64,000 bases of DNA from an uncultured Psychroserpens sp. (GCA_947489585.1 CANLEE010000001.1:248001-312000), one strand, 5' to 3'; shown: positions 19,687-30,761, counted from the first letter of the stretch. The notes: generated by a model not told the origin, from the letters alone. A program made the numbers and translations.

Positions 19687-21129
19687 TTAATTAATTGAAC
19701 TTTTCTTTATTATTGATTTGTATATATCCTTAATTATCATTTTATAATAAAAAAGTATAATTAGTATCGCAATAATTATTTCAATTAACAATTTCACCAA
19801 CGGTGAAGATAAGATATTGACGTCAGTATTTTTGAAAAAATATTCAATAAATGATAAGCATATGACACAAATAACAACACCCTTCAAATAGGTCCAAAAA
19901 TCAGCAATTTTAAATTTTAATTTCAAACCAAGTATGATATGAGTTATAAACCAATCAAGTATTTTACTAAATAACAATAACCAAACAACGGTTTGAATTC
20001 CATAATAAGATCCAATCAAAATAGCCGAAATTGTCATAACTGCCCTAAGAACTGAAATGTAAGTTGTTATCTCAGGTTTTCCAAGACTTGCAAAAACAGC
20101 ACTGCTAAATTGAGTAATGGATTGAAAGGCTCCCGCAAAACATAAAACCTGAACAATTGGAACTGCCTCCATCCATTTAGTTCCGAAGACAAATTCAACT
20201 ATAAATTCTGAATTAAAAGCAACAATAACCATTACTGGAAATACAACCATAGCTACTAATTGCTTTGATTTAAAATAAGCTACTTTCATTTTCACCTTAT
20301 CATTTTTAATTTTAGACAAGGAAGGAAATAATATATCATTAAATACATTTGATACTCTTTTAACAGGAGTATACATGATATTGTAAGAAAACGCATAAAA
20401 ACCGATAACCTTAGACGAAAATAACTTACCCATTATAAGGTAGTCAATATTTCGCGTTAAATATTGAAAGCCATTTCCAATATCATATTTCAATGAATAC
20501 CAGAACATTTCTTTTACTTCACTAAACTTGAAATAAAAATTTGGCCTCCATTTACAATACTTTAATGTCAAAATTAATCTGAAAAAAGTAAGACTTAATG
20601 TTTGCAAAACCAAAGCATAAATCCCCATCCCATTTAAAGCGCCAATGATTGCTACAATAGCACTAAGTATGGTAGCAATAACAATTATTTTACTTGTAAT
20701 ATTGAATTTCAAATCACGCTCTAAAATTTTATGCTGTAGAATAAAAAATGGATACATTAAAATAAATAGTGATGTTACTCTAATGATATTACTCAATTCA
20801 ATCTTTTCGTAATAATTAGCAACAAATTGTGCCGATAAGAATACGACCAAGAAAGAAAAGAGTTTCATGATCATATCCAACCAATATAAAGTTGAAATTT
20901 GATTTTTACTAATATTTGTAAAGTGAATGATAGAAGAACCAAAGCTTATGTTAGTAAAAACGGCTATGAATCCAATATATGTCGTTGCCAAAGCTACCGT
21001 ACCAAAGTCCTCGGCCAATAACAACCTAGCCAATACAATATTTAAAATTACAGCAACAGCTTGATTGATAACGCTCACTACTGTTAAAAAAAATCCTCCC
21101 TTAACAGTTTTTGATTTTAAATTTTGCAA
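19687..21129 (-). CDS. wzx: Lipopolysaccharide/EPS flippase (Wzx-like, MOP superfamily)
   Basis: TVKGGFFLTVVSVINQAVAVILNIVLARLLLAEDFGTVALA; 12+ TM. Confidence 0.92.
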   Translation of the reverse strand: MQNLKSKTVKGGFFLTVVSVINQAVAVILNIVLARLLLAEDFGTVALATTYIGFIAVFTNISFGSSIIHFTNISKNQISTLYWLDMIMKLFSFLVVFLSAQFVANYYEKIELSNIIRVTSLFILMYPFFILQHKILERDLKFNITSKIIVIATILSAIVAIIGALNGMGIYALVLQTLSLTFFRLILTLKYCKWRPNFYFKFSEVKEMFWYSLKYDIGNGFQYLTRNIDYLIMGKLFSSKVIGFYAFSYNIMYTPVKRVSNVFNDILFPSLSKIKNDKVKMKVAYFKSKQLVAMVVFPVMVIVAFNSEFIVEFVFGTKWMEAVPIVQVLCFAGAFQSITQFSSAVFASLGKPEITTYISVLRAVMTISAILIGSYYGIQTVVWLLLFSKILDWFITHIILGLKLKFKIADFWTYLKGVVICVICLSFIEYFFKNTDVNILSSPLVKLLIEIIIAILIILFYYKMIIKDIYKSIIKKSSIN

Positions 21130-21162
21130 TAGAATCTAATAATTAGCTAATAAACACACTGG

Positions 21163-21170
21163 CAAATATA
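21163..21170 (-). promoter_or_regulatory. Putative -7 promoter element TATATTTG for the EPS locus
   Basis: caaatata on + strand, about 34 nt upstream of wzx-like start. Confidence 0.5.
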
Positions 21171-21321
21171 TTCTAAATTTAATGGGCTTTCTAACGATGT
21201 GACAACTTTTTATAAAGTAAAATATTATTATTTTTGTTAAATTTGTAGGAAAAATACCTCATATTATTTCACTTTGTCTATAAAAAACTACCAATAAATT
21301 TTTATCGACCATAACTTTTAC

Positions 21322-21329
21322 TATATTTG
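21322..21329 (+). promoter_or_regulatory. Putative -7 promoter element TATATTTG upstream of first T9SS gene
   Basis: actaTATATTTGACCC-type context matching TAnnTTTG, in the intergenic region. Confidence 0.5.
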
Positions 21330-21396
21330 ACCCATCCCTAATTCTACTATAAACCTCGATTAATCAACATTTAATCTAGGCAGTAGAACTAAATAT

Positions 21397-24300
21397 ATGA
21401 GCGTTATGAAAAAAATATACTTTATATTCTTAGCTTTTTTCTGTTTTGCTATTGGTTTTAGCCAAACTACAATTGTTACAATTGACAGGGCTAATGTCGT
21501 AGGACCTACAGCAACCGGTAATGATCCATCTATAGCTTCAGTCGGTCTTTCCAGAGGCGCTGGAGTAAACCTAAGAGCTGGTACAGATTTCTCTGCAAAT
21601 AATTGGACAGGAGTTTCTCAAGCAGCAGCCGTGACAAACAATGACTATATAGAATGGTCTACCTCATCGAGTGCAAGTAATGATATTGAAATTCAAAGAA
21701 TAGATATCAGATTAAGACGAAACACTAATGGTCCAACAGATTGGCAATTATATTACAGTTTAGATAATTTTGCAACCGCAGGAATTGCTGTTAATACAGC
21801 ACAATCAATAGTTGCAAACACTAATGTGGTTACCAACATAACTGGTTTAAGTATAAATTCGGGTACAGCCGGTACGATTACTTTTAGATTATATGCATGG
21901 GGTGCCGCAACTAATGGAGGCTGGTTACGTGTGAGACGTCAAGCATCTTGGTCTGCTTTTGGAATTACACTACCTGGATTAAGATTAAGAGGAGATATAA
22001 CAACTACAGCTACAAATAGTCTTCAGTCTAATATTGTGTCTACATCATTTGATCCAACAGACAATATTGACTACACTTCATATAGTGCCACTTCTAGTTT
22101 AACGACTAGCAATGCCATTAAAATTGGAGAATTCACTATTCAAGATGGTGGTGACGACTTAATAGATGGTGACATCGCATCCACTATTTTAACTGATATA
22201 GGATTTGGCATAACTAATAGTGCAAATATTGCTGCTCTAGCAATATTTGATGGATCAACTAACATTTCCGAAGTTACAACAGTAACAGATAATACATCAT
22301 TCACAGGAATTACTGGAATTACGGCAACAGATGATAGCTCCAAAACCTTTGATGTTTATGCGACATTTAACTCAGCGGTTATTGATAATGACCAATTTCA
22401 ATTAACAATCAATTCTGCTACGGCTGATGTCTCTACGGGTTCAGGCTTTGAATCTTTTGATGCTGGTGCTGCCCAAACACCTACCGCTGGAGATGACAAC
22501 AGAATAGAAGTTACTGCGTCGCAATTAGATTTTAGCACAGAACCTTTAGACGGAAATCTATTTGAAATATTAAATCCGTCACCTATTGTAATTGCAACTG
22601 ATACTAACGATAATATAGACTTAGATTTTGCAAACAATATAACGTTATCTACCACTGGTACTTTTGATGGTTCTGCTACAACTAGTGTAACTGCAACTGC
22701 CGGAGAAAGCCTATTTGACAACCTAATATTTTCTGCGGAAGGAACAGGGCTCACAATAACGGCTACATCTACAGGTTTAACAAGTGCAACTAGTACTACT
22801 TTTGATATCAATGGACCATTAATCGTCATTGCTGTTCAAGACTTTGATAGCACTGCACCAGAATGGACATATACAAACGATATTGCTTTTTTTGATAATG
22901 GCTGGGGAACAGATGGTTATTATGGCATTATTGACATTGCTGATGCAAGCCCAATTGACAATCCACAATTCTCTGGAAACATTCTAGGAGACAATGATCT
23001 TAATGACGAAGGAAATGGAACCACTGGTTGGGCAACAATAACATTTAGCACAATTGATGTGAGTTCGTATGAAAATGTAAAAGTAAAATTCGATTGGGAT
23101 ATTCAAGGGTATGTAAACAATAGTAATGATGCCCAATATCGATTGATTTACGATGGTGTTAACGAACCAAGAGTATTTTTATTAGACGGAAATGGCGCAA
23201 TAGATTCGGATGAAGGATCCATATCTATTGATGTACCTAGCTCTGTAAATACCGTTGCTCTTGAAGTACGTGTTAGAAACAATAGACTAGCTGGTTTCTC
23301 TGGTTTTGATAATTTCAGAATAGTAAGTGAATTTGATGGTTTATTATACACAAGTAGTACTTGGACTCCAAATGCGCCATCAGATACAACAGGAACAGAC
23401 AACGTTTATGTATTAGATGGAACGTATACTGTAGGATCAGACATAGAAACCAACAATTTCTATATTGCAGATTTGGCGACTACATCAGTCACAGCCGGAG
23501 AATCTATTAGTATTAATTCCAACTTAATAAATAAAGGAACTTTAGAATTAAATTCTACCTCAACAACCTATTCAAGTTTAATTGTAAATGGAACTTCAGA
23601 GGGTGATGCCATTTATAACAGATATGTAAACACAAGTGCAGGTGGAAATGATTTAATTGCTCCACCTGTCTCTGGTCAAATTTTTAGTGATTTTGCAACT
23701 GCAAATACCAATATTGTTGAAAACCCATCAGATACCTCTCAAAAATTATTTGGTCCTTTTAATAAAACTACTGGGTTGTTTCAACTTTATGACACTGATG
23801 TTACAGCAGATGCTGATGCGATTTTAGATGCCGGAAATGGCTATAGATCTGCATCTACAAACTCGAGTACGTTTACTTTTGAAGGCCTAGTTGAAACAAC
23901 AACAATAACCCAATCAATTGTAATCTCTGGACCTAATTCTCCAGAATGGAACCTGATTGGAAACCCATATACTTCTTATATATCACTAGCAGATTTTTTA
24001 ACAACTAACAATAGTGAATTTGACCCTGTAACTTCAGGTGTTTATGGCTATGATGGTGATACTTCAGATGGGTGGGAAATATGGAACCAAGCCTATTCAG
24101 ATGCAAATCCAGGAAGTGTAATTACACCAGGTCAAGGGTTTTTTGTTGCTTCAAAAACTGGAGGCGGAACCGTTACATTTAATCCTTCAATACGATCTAT
24201 TGGTACTACTGATGATTTTATCTTAGGACGTGTTGGAAATCAAACTTTAGCGCATTTAAAACTTCAAATGAGCAAAACCGATGCCAGTTATAATACCGAT

Positions 24301-24933
24301 ATTTATTTTAATGATAATGCAACATTAGATATGGATTCTGGTTACGATTCAGGAATTTTTGGTGGAAATGCTCCTCAGTTTGCGCTTTACTCACATCTAG
24401 TTGAAAATAATTCTGGTCTGAATTTAGCCGTTCAATCGGTTAATTATAGTGCTTTAAATAATGTTGTAATTCCATTAGGTGTTAATGCAAATCAAGGCGA
24501 GCAGTTAACATTTAGCATCTTAGACACAGATATTCAATCTGATGTTGATATCTATTTAGAAGATACCGTTACCAATGTTATCACATTATTAAATACATCT
24601 GAATATATATTTACACCAAATGTTAATTTATCTGGAACAGGTCGTTTTTTCTTAAGATTTTCTGGTGATGCTTTATCAACTTCAGAAGATAACTTCGACA
24701 CAGTTCAAATCTATACAACTAAAACACCTAAAACATTGTTCATAAAAGGCATATTAAGTACAAATACTACAGCCAAAATTTATGACATTCAAGGCCGTCT
24801 AATTTTAAATACCTTATTAGATAGCTCGACAAATAACAACCATGTTGATATTTCTAATATCACACCTGGCGTTTATATCGTCAACTTAAATAATGGGACA
24901 CAGCAAAAATCACAAAAAGTGATTATTAAATAA
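21397..24933 (+). CDS. Large secreted protein with T9SS type A C-terminal sorting domain
   Basis: Signal peptide MKKIYFIFLAFFCFAIGFSQ; C-terminal AKIYDIQGRLILNTLLD...VDISNITPGVYIVNLNNGTQQKSQKVIIK. ATG at 21406 is an alternative start. Confidence 0.93.
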   Translation: MSVMKKIYFIFLAFFCFAIGFSQTTIVTIDRANVVGPTATGNDPSIASVGLSRGAGVNLRAGTDFSANNWTGVSQAAAVTNNDYIEWSTSSSASNDIEIQRIDIRLRRNTNGPTDWQLYYSLDNFATAGIAVNTAQSIVANTNVVTNITGLSINSGTAGTITFRLYAWGAATNGGWLRVRRQASWSAFGITLPGLRLRGDITTTATNSLQSNIVSTSFDPTDNIDYTSYSATSSLTTSNAIKIGEFTIQDGGDDLIDGDIASTILTDIGFGITNSANIAALAIFDGSTNISEVTTVTDNTSFTGITGITATDDSSKTFDVYATFNSAVIDNDQFQLTINSATADVSTGSGFESFDAGAAQTPTAGDDNRIEVTASQLDFSTEPLDGNLFEILNPSPIVIATDTNDNIDLDFANNITLSTTGTFDGSATTSVTATAGESLFDNLIFSAEGTGLTITATSTGLTSATSTTFDINGPLIVIAVQDFDSTAPEWTYTNDIAFFDNGWGTDGYYGIIDIADASPIDNPQFSGNILGDNDLNDEGNGTTGWATITFSTIDVSSYENVKVKFDWDIQGYVNNSNDAQYRLIYDGVNEPRVFLLDGNGAIDSDEGSISIDVPSSVNTVALEVRVRNNRLAGFSGFDNFRIVSEFDGLLYTSSTWTPNAPSDTTGTDNVYVLDGTYTVGSDIETNNFYIADLATTSVTAGESISINSNLINKGTLELNSTSTTYSSLIVNGTSEGDAIYNRYVNTSAGGNDLIAPPVSGQIFSDFATANTNIVENPSDTSQKLFGPFNKTTGLFQLYDTDVTADADAILDAGNGYRSASTNSSTFTFEGLVETTTITQSIVISGPNSPEWNLIGNPYTSYISLADFLTTNNSEFDPVTSGVYGYDGDTSDGWEIWNQAYSDANPGSVITPGQGFFVASKTGGGTVTFNPSIRSIGTTDDFILGRVGNQTLAHLKLQMSKTDASYNTDIYFNDNATLDMDSGYDSGIFGGNAPQFALYSHLVENNSGLNLAVQSVNYSALNNVVIPLGVNANQGEQLTFSILDTDIQSDVDIYLEDTVTNVITLLNTSEYIFTPNVNLSGTGRFFLRFSGDALSTSEDNFDTVQIYTTKTPKTLFIKGILSTNTTAKIYDIQGRLILNTLLDSSTNNNHVDISNITPGVYIVNLNNGTQQKSQKVIIK

Positions 24934-24956
24934 AAGCAGCATTTCTAAAATTTTAT

Positions 24957-24990
24957 AAAAACGCATCAAGTACATGATGCGTTTTTTTTA
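24957..24990 (+). terminator. Rho-independent terminator
   Basis: aaaaaCGCATCAagtacaTGATGCGtttttttta, just after the first T9SS gene. Confidence 0.85.
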
Positions 24991-25142
24991 TAACTCATAT
25001 AAGAACGAATAATTTCTACGTCTAATTATTTATCAAACTTGACACTAAATTAAGGAAGGTGACTAAACACAAAAACCTGTGTCCAAAATCTAGACTTAAC
25101 AGTTTGTTAATAACAAAATAGTTATGATATTCTAAGTTTTAT

Positions 25143-25150
25143 TATATTTG
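25143..25150 (+). promoter_or_regulatory. Putative -7 promoter element TATATTTG upstream of second T9SS gene
   Basis: TATATTTG matches TAnnTTTG. Confidence 0.5.
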
Positions 25151-25221
25151 TCACCCCTTATTCTCAGAGACTTAATCCGATATTTACGGTTTTATCGACT
25201 AACAACATATTTCAACGACAT

Positions 25222-28200
25222 ATGAAACATTTTTACGCATTTTTAGTATTACTCTTAATAGGAAATTTTGGATTTGGACAGACAACTATTCATTGTTGGG
25301 ATTTTAATGGAACAGCTTCTGGTGGTAATTTTAATAGTTCACCTATCAATGTTGACAATAGAGTTACAGGTGATGGTCAAATTACTCACAATATAACCGA
25401 TGCTGAAAATTTTGGAGGAAACTCAGGAAATGCATGTCCTGGAAGTGCATCTGGTGCAGCTTTTTGCCCAAGACCTGGAAGTAGTTTAGTAAATAACGGA
25501 AGTAATTTCACACTTGAATTCTCATCTTTAGGTTATGAAAACATAGTTCTAAGTTTTTATGCTCAAAAAACTAGCAGTGGTTTCGATAATAATCAAGTTT
25601 CATATTCTACAGATGGCGGAATGAATTTTACAGATTTTGGTGCTCCTTTTAACCCAAGTTCAAATGTACGTACCTTTGATTTTTCATCAATTCCTGCTAT
25701 TAACAACAATGCGGATTTGCAAATTAGGATTACTTTAGATGGTGGATCTGGATCAACTGGAAATAATAGATATGACAACATCAAATTAGAAGGAACATTA
25801 GTTTCATCTGGCCCAGACAATCCAGATGCTTTTTCTGCAGCAACAATTTCGTCATCTCAAATCGATTTAATCTATGATGATAACACAACAACAGACAATA
25901 TTGTTATTGTTTTTGATACCGATAATACATTTACAACACCATCAGGAGCACCAGCTGCTATAGGAAACGCATTCGCAGGTGGGACAGTTATATTCAACAG
26001 CAATGGTTCAGGTACATTTAACCATACTGGATTAACCGAAAACACGACCTATTATTATATGGCCTATTCTTATGATGGTACCGATTACTCAAGTGGCTTA
26101 AACGATAATGCTACAACACTTTGTAATGCGATTACAGTTACTAATATTAGTCCGTTTCAAGAAGGCTTTGAAGGTGGTGTAGTACCACCAAATTGTTGGG
26201 CATCCTTTAGAGGAACCAACGGAATAGGACTTAACGAAGATTGGGAAGTTACGTCTACAGCAAGTTCTGGAAGTAATGCCGCTTTTGTTAGTTGGGAAAA
26301 TGTAACTGGAAGCAACGCAGAAGATTGGTTAGTATCACCAGCATTAGATTTAACCTCAATTACTAACGCAGAATTATCCTTCGACACGAGAGATGCAGGT
26401 TTTGGTGATGATAGTGATTATTCTGTAAGAGTTTCTACTTTATCACAAACTGATCACGCATCATTCTCGACTGTAAGTTCATATACATCGTTTGGTAATA
26501 CTTATATCAATCAAATTGTTGACTTATCAGCTTATGATGGTCAAACGATTTTTATCGCCTTTGTCATGTCTCAAGATAATGGTGACAGTTGGTATATAGA
26601 TGATATTGAAGTAAAAGAAGGCACTTCTAAAGATGCTAATATTATTGAATCAGGTTTTGATGAATCAGATAACATTGACTACACCTTATTTGATGATACT
26701 ACAAGTGGTCTAGATGACAGCAATGCTGTGAAAATTGGTGAGTTTATCATTCAAGATGCTGGAGGTGCACCTGCAGATACTGACATATTTACAACAACCT
26801 TAACAGACATCTCTTTTGATATTACTGGATTTGCTAATATTGCGGCAATTGCACTTATAGATGACACACAACTTCCTGTTGTTAATCTTGCTGAAACCTC
26901 AACTGTAACAGCAACTACGACATTCTCAGGATTAAGTATACAAGCTGCAGATGATGGTAGCCAAACGTTTAGTGTTTATGTCACTTTTGATAATACTAAT
27001 ATTACTGATAATGACCAAATACAATTAACTATTAGTGCTGCTACTGCAGATACTAACGGTTCAGTATTTGCATTGGCCAATGCTAGTGGTGCAGAAACAT
27101 CAATTATTGGAGACGATAATAGAATAGAAGTGACTGCAACCGACTTAATTTTCGACACCAACACATCTAACGTCGAAGTGAATGCTATAATGACGCCATC
27201 ACCAACAGTAACAGCTGTTGATGGGTTAGCTAATACAGATTTAGATCCTGTCACTATTACATTAACACCTTCAGTTGCTGATATTTTTGATGTTACTGCC
27301 TCATTTACTGAAGCTACTGTGTCTGGTACGGCAACCTTTAATAATTTAATTTTCGATACTGTTGGTACAGGTTATACATTAACTGCAAGTTCTGGTAGCT
27401 TAAATACTGACATAAGTAGTGCTTTTGATGTTACAGATGCAGTGGTTCTTACTACTACAATTGTAGCTATAGAAGATTTTGATAGCTCTACTCCAAATTG
27501 GGTTAATGATATAGCGAGTCAAACTTTCGTTGACCCTTCGAGCCCAAATGAAGGGTTATTTATTCAAGCAGCATCGACAAATAACACCAATTTCTCTGGT
27601 AATACAGCTTTCGGAAGAGATCTTGGAGGAGAATCTGGAGAACCAACTCTATCTCCATATACGTTTACTTTTGACCCTGTAACGATTACAGGTCTAACGT
27701 CGGTTTCAGTAAGCTTTGATTATCATGCATTTGCAAATGCAGAAATAGGTGAATATGAAATCTTCATTGATGGTGTTGGTCAAGGTACTGTAGAATACTT
27801 CAATGATCCAGATCAATCTCCAGGCGTAAATGGCACCATTACTGAATCAATCCCTGATGGGTCAAACACGGTTGGATTAGTACTCACAGGCACTCTGAAT
27901 GGCGGTAGTGATGTCTTAGAATTAGACAATTTTATGGTTACTGCGTTATCTACTATAGTTCCAACATGCAACACGTTTGCAGGAAATGGATTAACAGGTT
28001 TTGGCGGTCCTATTGGGACTGGTAGTTTAGAAGTATGTGCTGTTTCTGGGACAACTATCGATTTCACCTACACTAGAGGTTCAGCCGATTTTAATGACTT
28101 TATGGTAATCTATATCGATAGTCAATCTGGTGGTATTTCAAATACAGCTAACTTAACAGATACAGCAGATGATGGAAGAAAAGCGCTTTCAGGATTTGAT

Positions 28201-30522
28201 GGTGTTAGTAGAGCTACTTTAAATTTTCCTCCAGGATTTGAACCAGACTTTGCCATATCAATGAACAATGGATTTGCAGGTTTATTCGAAATCGTGGAAT
28301 CAGGTTCTCATACCTTTATACAAAGTGCATTATTAAGTCCTACAGGAACTAATACTGCTGCGACATATACATTTAATATAGACTTTGCTAATATTAACAC
28401 TACAGCTAGCGCAGAAAGCCTAAAATTATTAGCCACTTATCTTAATCCTACTGGAGCCTTTCGTTCTAACGAAGCCATCGGTCGAATGAATACTGTTGGA
28501 AACCCTGGAGCTAATCCAGTTGGAATGGATACCTATTACCAATCTAATAGTGGCCTACAAGGAGGTATTGCGCCTTCAACTGCAAATGGTTTATGGTCTG
28601 ATGGTGCCTCATGGACTAACGGAAATGCACCTTTAAATGGTGACGAAATCACTATTAACAACGATATTAATCAAGACACAAATTATACTGCTGGTAGTGT
28701 TGAAGTCACTGGGACTAATACACTTACTGTTAATTCAGGAAGTACACTTGCTATGATTGGTGGAATTGACGGCACAGGAAACTTAAATGTTGACGGAAAA
28801 TTAATCATTACTGAAGGTGGTTTTACTGATATTACACCAACTTATGGTTCTGGTTCTACCTTAGAATACAGAAATATCATCGCAACTTATAATCGTTTTT
28901 CTGAATGGACAGATGGCGCTACTCTTGGTGCTGGAGTTCCTGACAATGTGATTATCGAAAATGCAACTTTAGATTTAACTAATGGTGTTCAAGCGAGTTT
29001 TGTAGATTTCACTGTTGGATCAGACTTATCGCTATTAACTAGTGGAAGTATGACAGTTGATGCTAACGAAAGTTTATCAATTGGAGGTAATTTAAGTAAT
29101 TCAGGAGGTAACTTAGATTTAAATTCTACCTCTACTCAGTATTCGAGTTTAATTGTGAATGGTACTTCATCTGGTGATGTAATATACAGGCGTCACATCA
29201 ATACATTTAATAGCACAACAGGCTCTACTACTGGGCAAAATGATTTAATTTCTGCACCTGTAACAAATAGTAGTCAAACATTTTTAGCATTTAGAAATGC
29301 AAACTCAAATATTCCTTCAGGAACTATTGGTGGAGTTCCATCATTTTTATTTGGACCTTTTGATAATGACGCTAATACTTATGTAAATTACAATGCCTCT
29401 AATGATGGTGATATTCTAACAGCTGGAGTTGGTTATCGTTCTGCATCTACAGATACATCAACATTCACGTTTGTTGGAAATGTAGAAACTATGAGTGTTC
29501 CGAATACCATTGCTGTTGGTGCACTTAGCCAATGGAACCTTATCGGTAATCCTTACCCGTCTCATATCACATTAGCATCATTTTTAGCAGAAAACAATGC
29601 AGCATTCAATCCGTCTTCATCTGGAGTTTATGGATATGATGGTGACGCATCTGATGGATTTACAGTATGGAATCTAGCATTCTCTACATTAAATCCAAAT
29701 GTTGTTATTACACCAGGGCAAGGCTTTTTAGTAACTTCTGCAGTCGGTGGATCAACTGTTAACTTTACACCAGCTATGAGAACGACCGGTTCATCTGATG
29801 ATTTTATTTTAGGAAGAGGAATCGCTGAAAATGCTTTTATTACTTTAGAAATAAGTAAAAGCAATATGATGTATACAACTGACGTATATTTCTTAACTGA
29901 AAATGTGTCTCTAGGTCTTGATCAAGGATTTGACACTAGTGTATTTGGAAACGTTGCGCCTAACGATTTTGCAATATTTTCACATCTTGTAGAAGATAAC
30001 GAAGGCATAGATATGGCCATTCAATCTGTACCTTCATCGAGTCTATCAACTGTAGTTGTGCCATTAGGTGTAAATGTGAATATAGGTGAACAGTTTACAA
30101 TTAGCATTAAAGATTCAAGTATACCTAATACAGTTAAAGTCTATTTAGATGATACTTTAAATAATACAACTACAATACTTAGTGAAACTGATTATGTATT
30201 GACAGCTGCCGTTGACATAAAGGATACAGGAAGATATTTCTTAAGGTTTACTGAAGACGCTTTATCAACAGAAGAAAATAGTTTTGATAATTTAAATATC
30301 TATACTTCAAAAGCTACTAAAGAAATTGTCATTAACGGACAACTATTAGAGGAAACAGAATGTGAAATTTATGATATTCAAGGGAGACTAGTATCGACAA
30401 CAAAATTAAACCATACAATTCTTGAAAACAGAATTGATGTATCAACTGTAAGTAGTGGTATTTATATCGTAAAACTTCAAAATAACATCCAAGATATAGC
30501 TCTAAAGCTGGTTATAGAGTAA
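25222..30522 (+). CDS. Very large secreted protein with MAM/choice-of-anchor-J-like domain and T9SS type A sorting domain
   Basis: Signal MKHFYAFLVLLLIGNFGFGQ; FQEGFEGGVVPPNCW...EDWLVSPALDL...WYIDDIEVKEG; C-terminal CEIYDIQGRLVSTTKLN...GIYIVKLQNNIQDIALKLVIE. Confidence 0.93.
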   Translation: MKHFYAFLVLLLIGNFGFGQTTIHCWDFNGTASGGNFNSSPINVDNRVTGDGQITHNITDAENFGGNSGNACPGSASGAAFCPRPGSSLVNNGSNFTLEFSSLGYENIVLSFYAQKTSSGFDNNQVSYSTDGGMNFTDFGAPFNPSSNVRTFDFSSIPAINNNADLQIRITLDGGSGSTGNNRYDNIKLEGTLVSSGPDNPDAFSAATISSSQIDLIYDDNTTTDNIVIVFDTDNTFTTPSGAPAAIGNAFAGGTVIFNSNGSGTFNHTGLTENTTYYYMAYSYDGTDYSSGLNDNATTLCNAITVTNISPFQEGFEGGVVPPNCWASFRGTNGIGLNEDWEVTSTASSGSNAAFVSWENVTGSNAEDWLVSPALDLTSITNAELSFDTRDAGFGDDSDYSVRVSTLSQTDHASFSTVSSYTSFGNTYINQIVDLSAYDGQTIFIAFVMSQDNGDSWYIDDIEVKEGTSKDANIIESGFDESDNIDYTLFDDTTSGLDDSNAVKIGEFIIQDAGGAPADTDIFTTTLTDISFDITGFANIAAIALIDDTQLPVVNLAETSTVTATTTFSGLSIQAADDGSQTFSVYVTFDNTNITDNDQIQLTISAATADTNGSVFALANASGAETSIIGDDNRIEVTATDLIFDTNTSNVEVNAIMTPSPTVTAVDGLANTDLDPVTITLTPSVADIFDVTASFTEATVSGTATFNNLIFDTVGTGYTLTASSGSLNTDISSAFDVTDAVVLTTTIVAIEDFDSSTPNWVNDIASQTFVDPSSPNEGLFIQAASTNNTNFSGNTAFGRDLGGESGEPTLSPYTFTFDPVTITGLTSVSVSFDYHAFANAEIGEYEIFIDGVGQGTVEYFNDPDQSPGVNGTITESIPDGSNTVGLVLTGTLNGGSDVLELDNFMVTALSTIVPTCNTFAGNGLTGFGGPIGTGSLEVCAVSGTTIDFTYTRGSADFNDFMVIYIDSQSGGISNTANLTDTADDGRKALSGFDGVSRATLNFPPGFEPDFAISMNNGFAGLFEIVESGSHTFIQSALLSPTGTNTAATYTFNIDFANINTTASAESLKLLATYLNPTGAFRSNEAIGRMNTVGNPGANPVGMDTYYQSNSGLQGGIAPSTANGLWSDGASWTNGNAPLNGDEITINNDINQDTNYTAGSVEVTGTNTLTVNSGSTLAMIGGIDGTGNLNVDGKLIITEGGFTDITPTYGSGSTLEYRNIIATYNRFSEWTDGATLGAGVPDNVIIENATLDLTNGVQASFVDFTVGSDLSLLTSGSMTVDANESLSIGGNLSNSGGNLDLNSTSTQYSSLIVNGTSSGDVIYRRHINTFNSTTGSTTGQNDLISAPVTNSSQTFLAFRNANSNIPSGTIGGVPSFLFGPFDNDANTYVNYNASNDGDILTAGVGYRSASTDTSTFTFVGNVETMSVPNTIAVGALSQWNLIGNPYPSHITLASFLAENNAAFNPSSSGVYGYDGDASDGFTVWNLAFSTLNPNVVITPGQGFLVTSAVGGSTVNFTPAMRTTGSSDDFILGRGIAENAFITLEISKSNMMYTTDVYFLTENVSLGLDQGFDTSVFGNVAPNDFAIFSHLVEDNEGIDMAIQSVPSSSLSTVVVPLGVNVNIGEQFTISIKDSSIPNTVKVYLDDTLNNTTTILSETDYVLTAAVDIKDTGRYFLRFTEDALSTEENSFDNLNIYTSKATKEIVINGQLLEETECEIYDIQGRLVSTTKLNHTILENRIDVSTVSSGIYIVKLQNNIQDIALKLVIE

Positions 30523-30572
30523 GTATTACGTCGAATTAAAGCAAATTAATAACTTAAATAATAATATTTTAT

Positions 30573-30580
30573 TATTTTTG
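30573..30580 (+). promoter_or_regulatory. Putative -7 promoter element TATTTTTG upstream of 53-aa ORF
   Basis: TATTTTTG (TAnnTTTG) 20 nt upstream of ATG at 30600. Confidence 0.45.
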
Positions 30581-30599
30581 ACCCATATTATAGTTTCTA

Positions 30600-30761
30600 A
30601 TGAAAAGAAATAGTCCTCAAAATCAGATTACACGTAAGGAAGCCATGAAAAAAATGGGCAAGTACGCTGCGCTTACCGCAATGGGTACTTTTCTTATACT
30701 TAACCCGAAAAAAGCTCAAGCATCTTCTCCACCAGATCCAGGAGGAAATCCTTTTGATTAA
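30600..30761 (+). CDS. Small 53-aa signal-peptide-like protein, putative precursor peptide (not in supplied ORF track)
   Basis: ATG...TAA reads MKRNSPQNQITRKEAMKKMGKYAALTAMGTFLILNPKKAQASSPPDPGGNPFD; promoter-like box upstream, 14 nt gap to next gene. Confidence 0.7.
   Translation: MKRNSPQNQITRKEAMKKMGKYAALTAMGTFLILNPKKAQASSPPDPGGNPFD

Noticed and set aside
22140-23402. Minus-strand ORFs 22140-22343, 22398-22829 and 23148-23402
   Set aside because: Antisense to the long T9SS gene; compositionally biased mirror ORFs with no recognisable domains. The same applies to antisense ORFs at 25593-29864.
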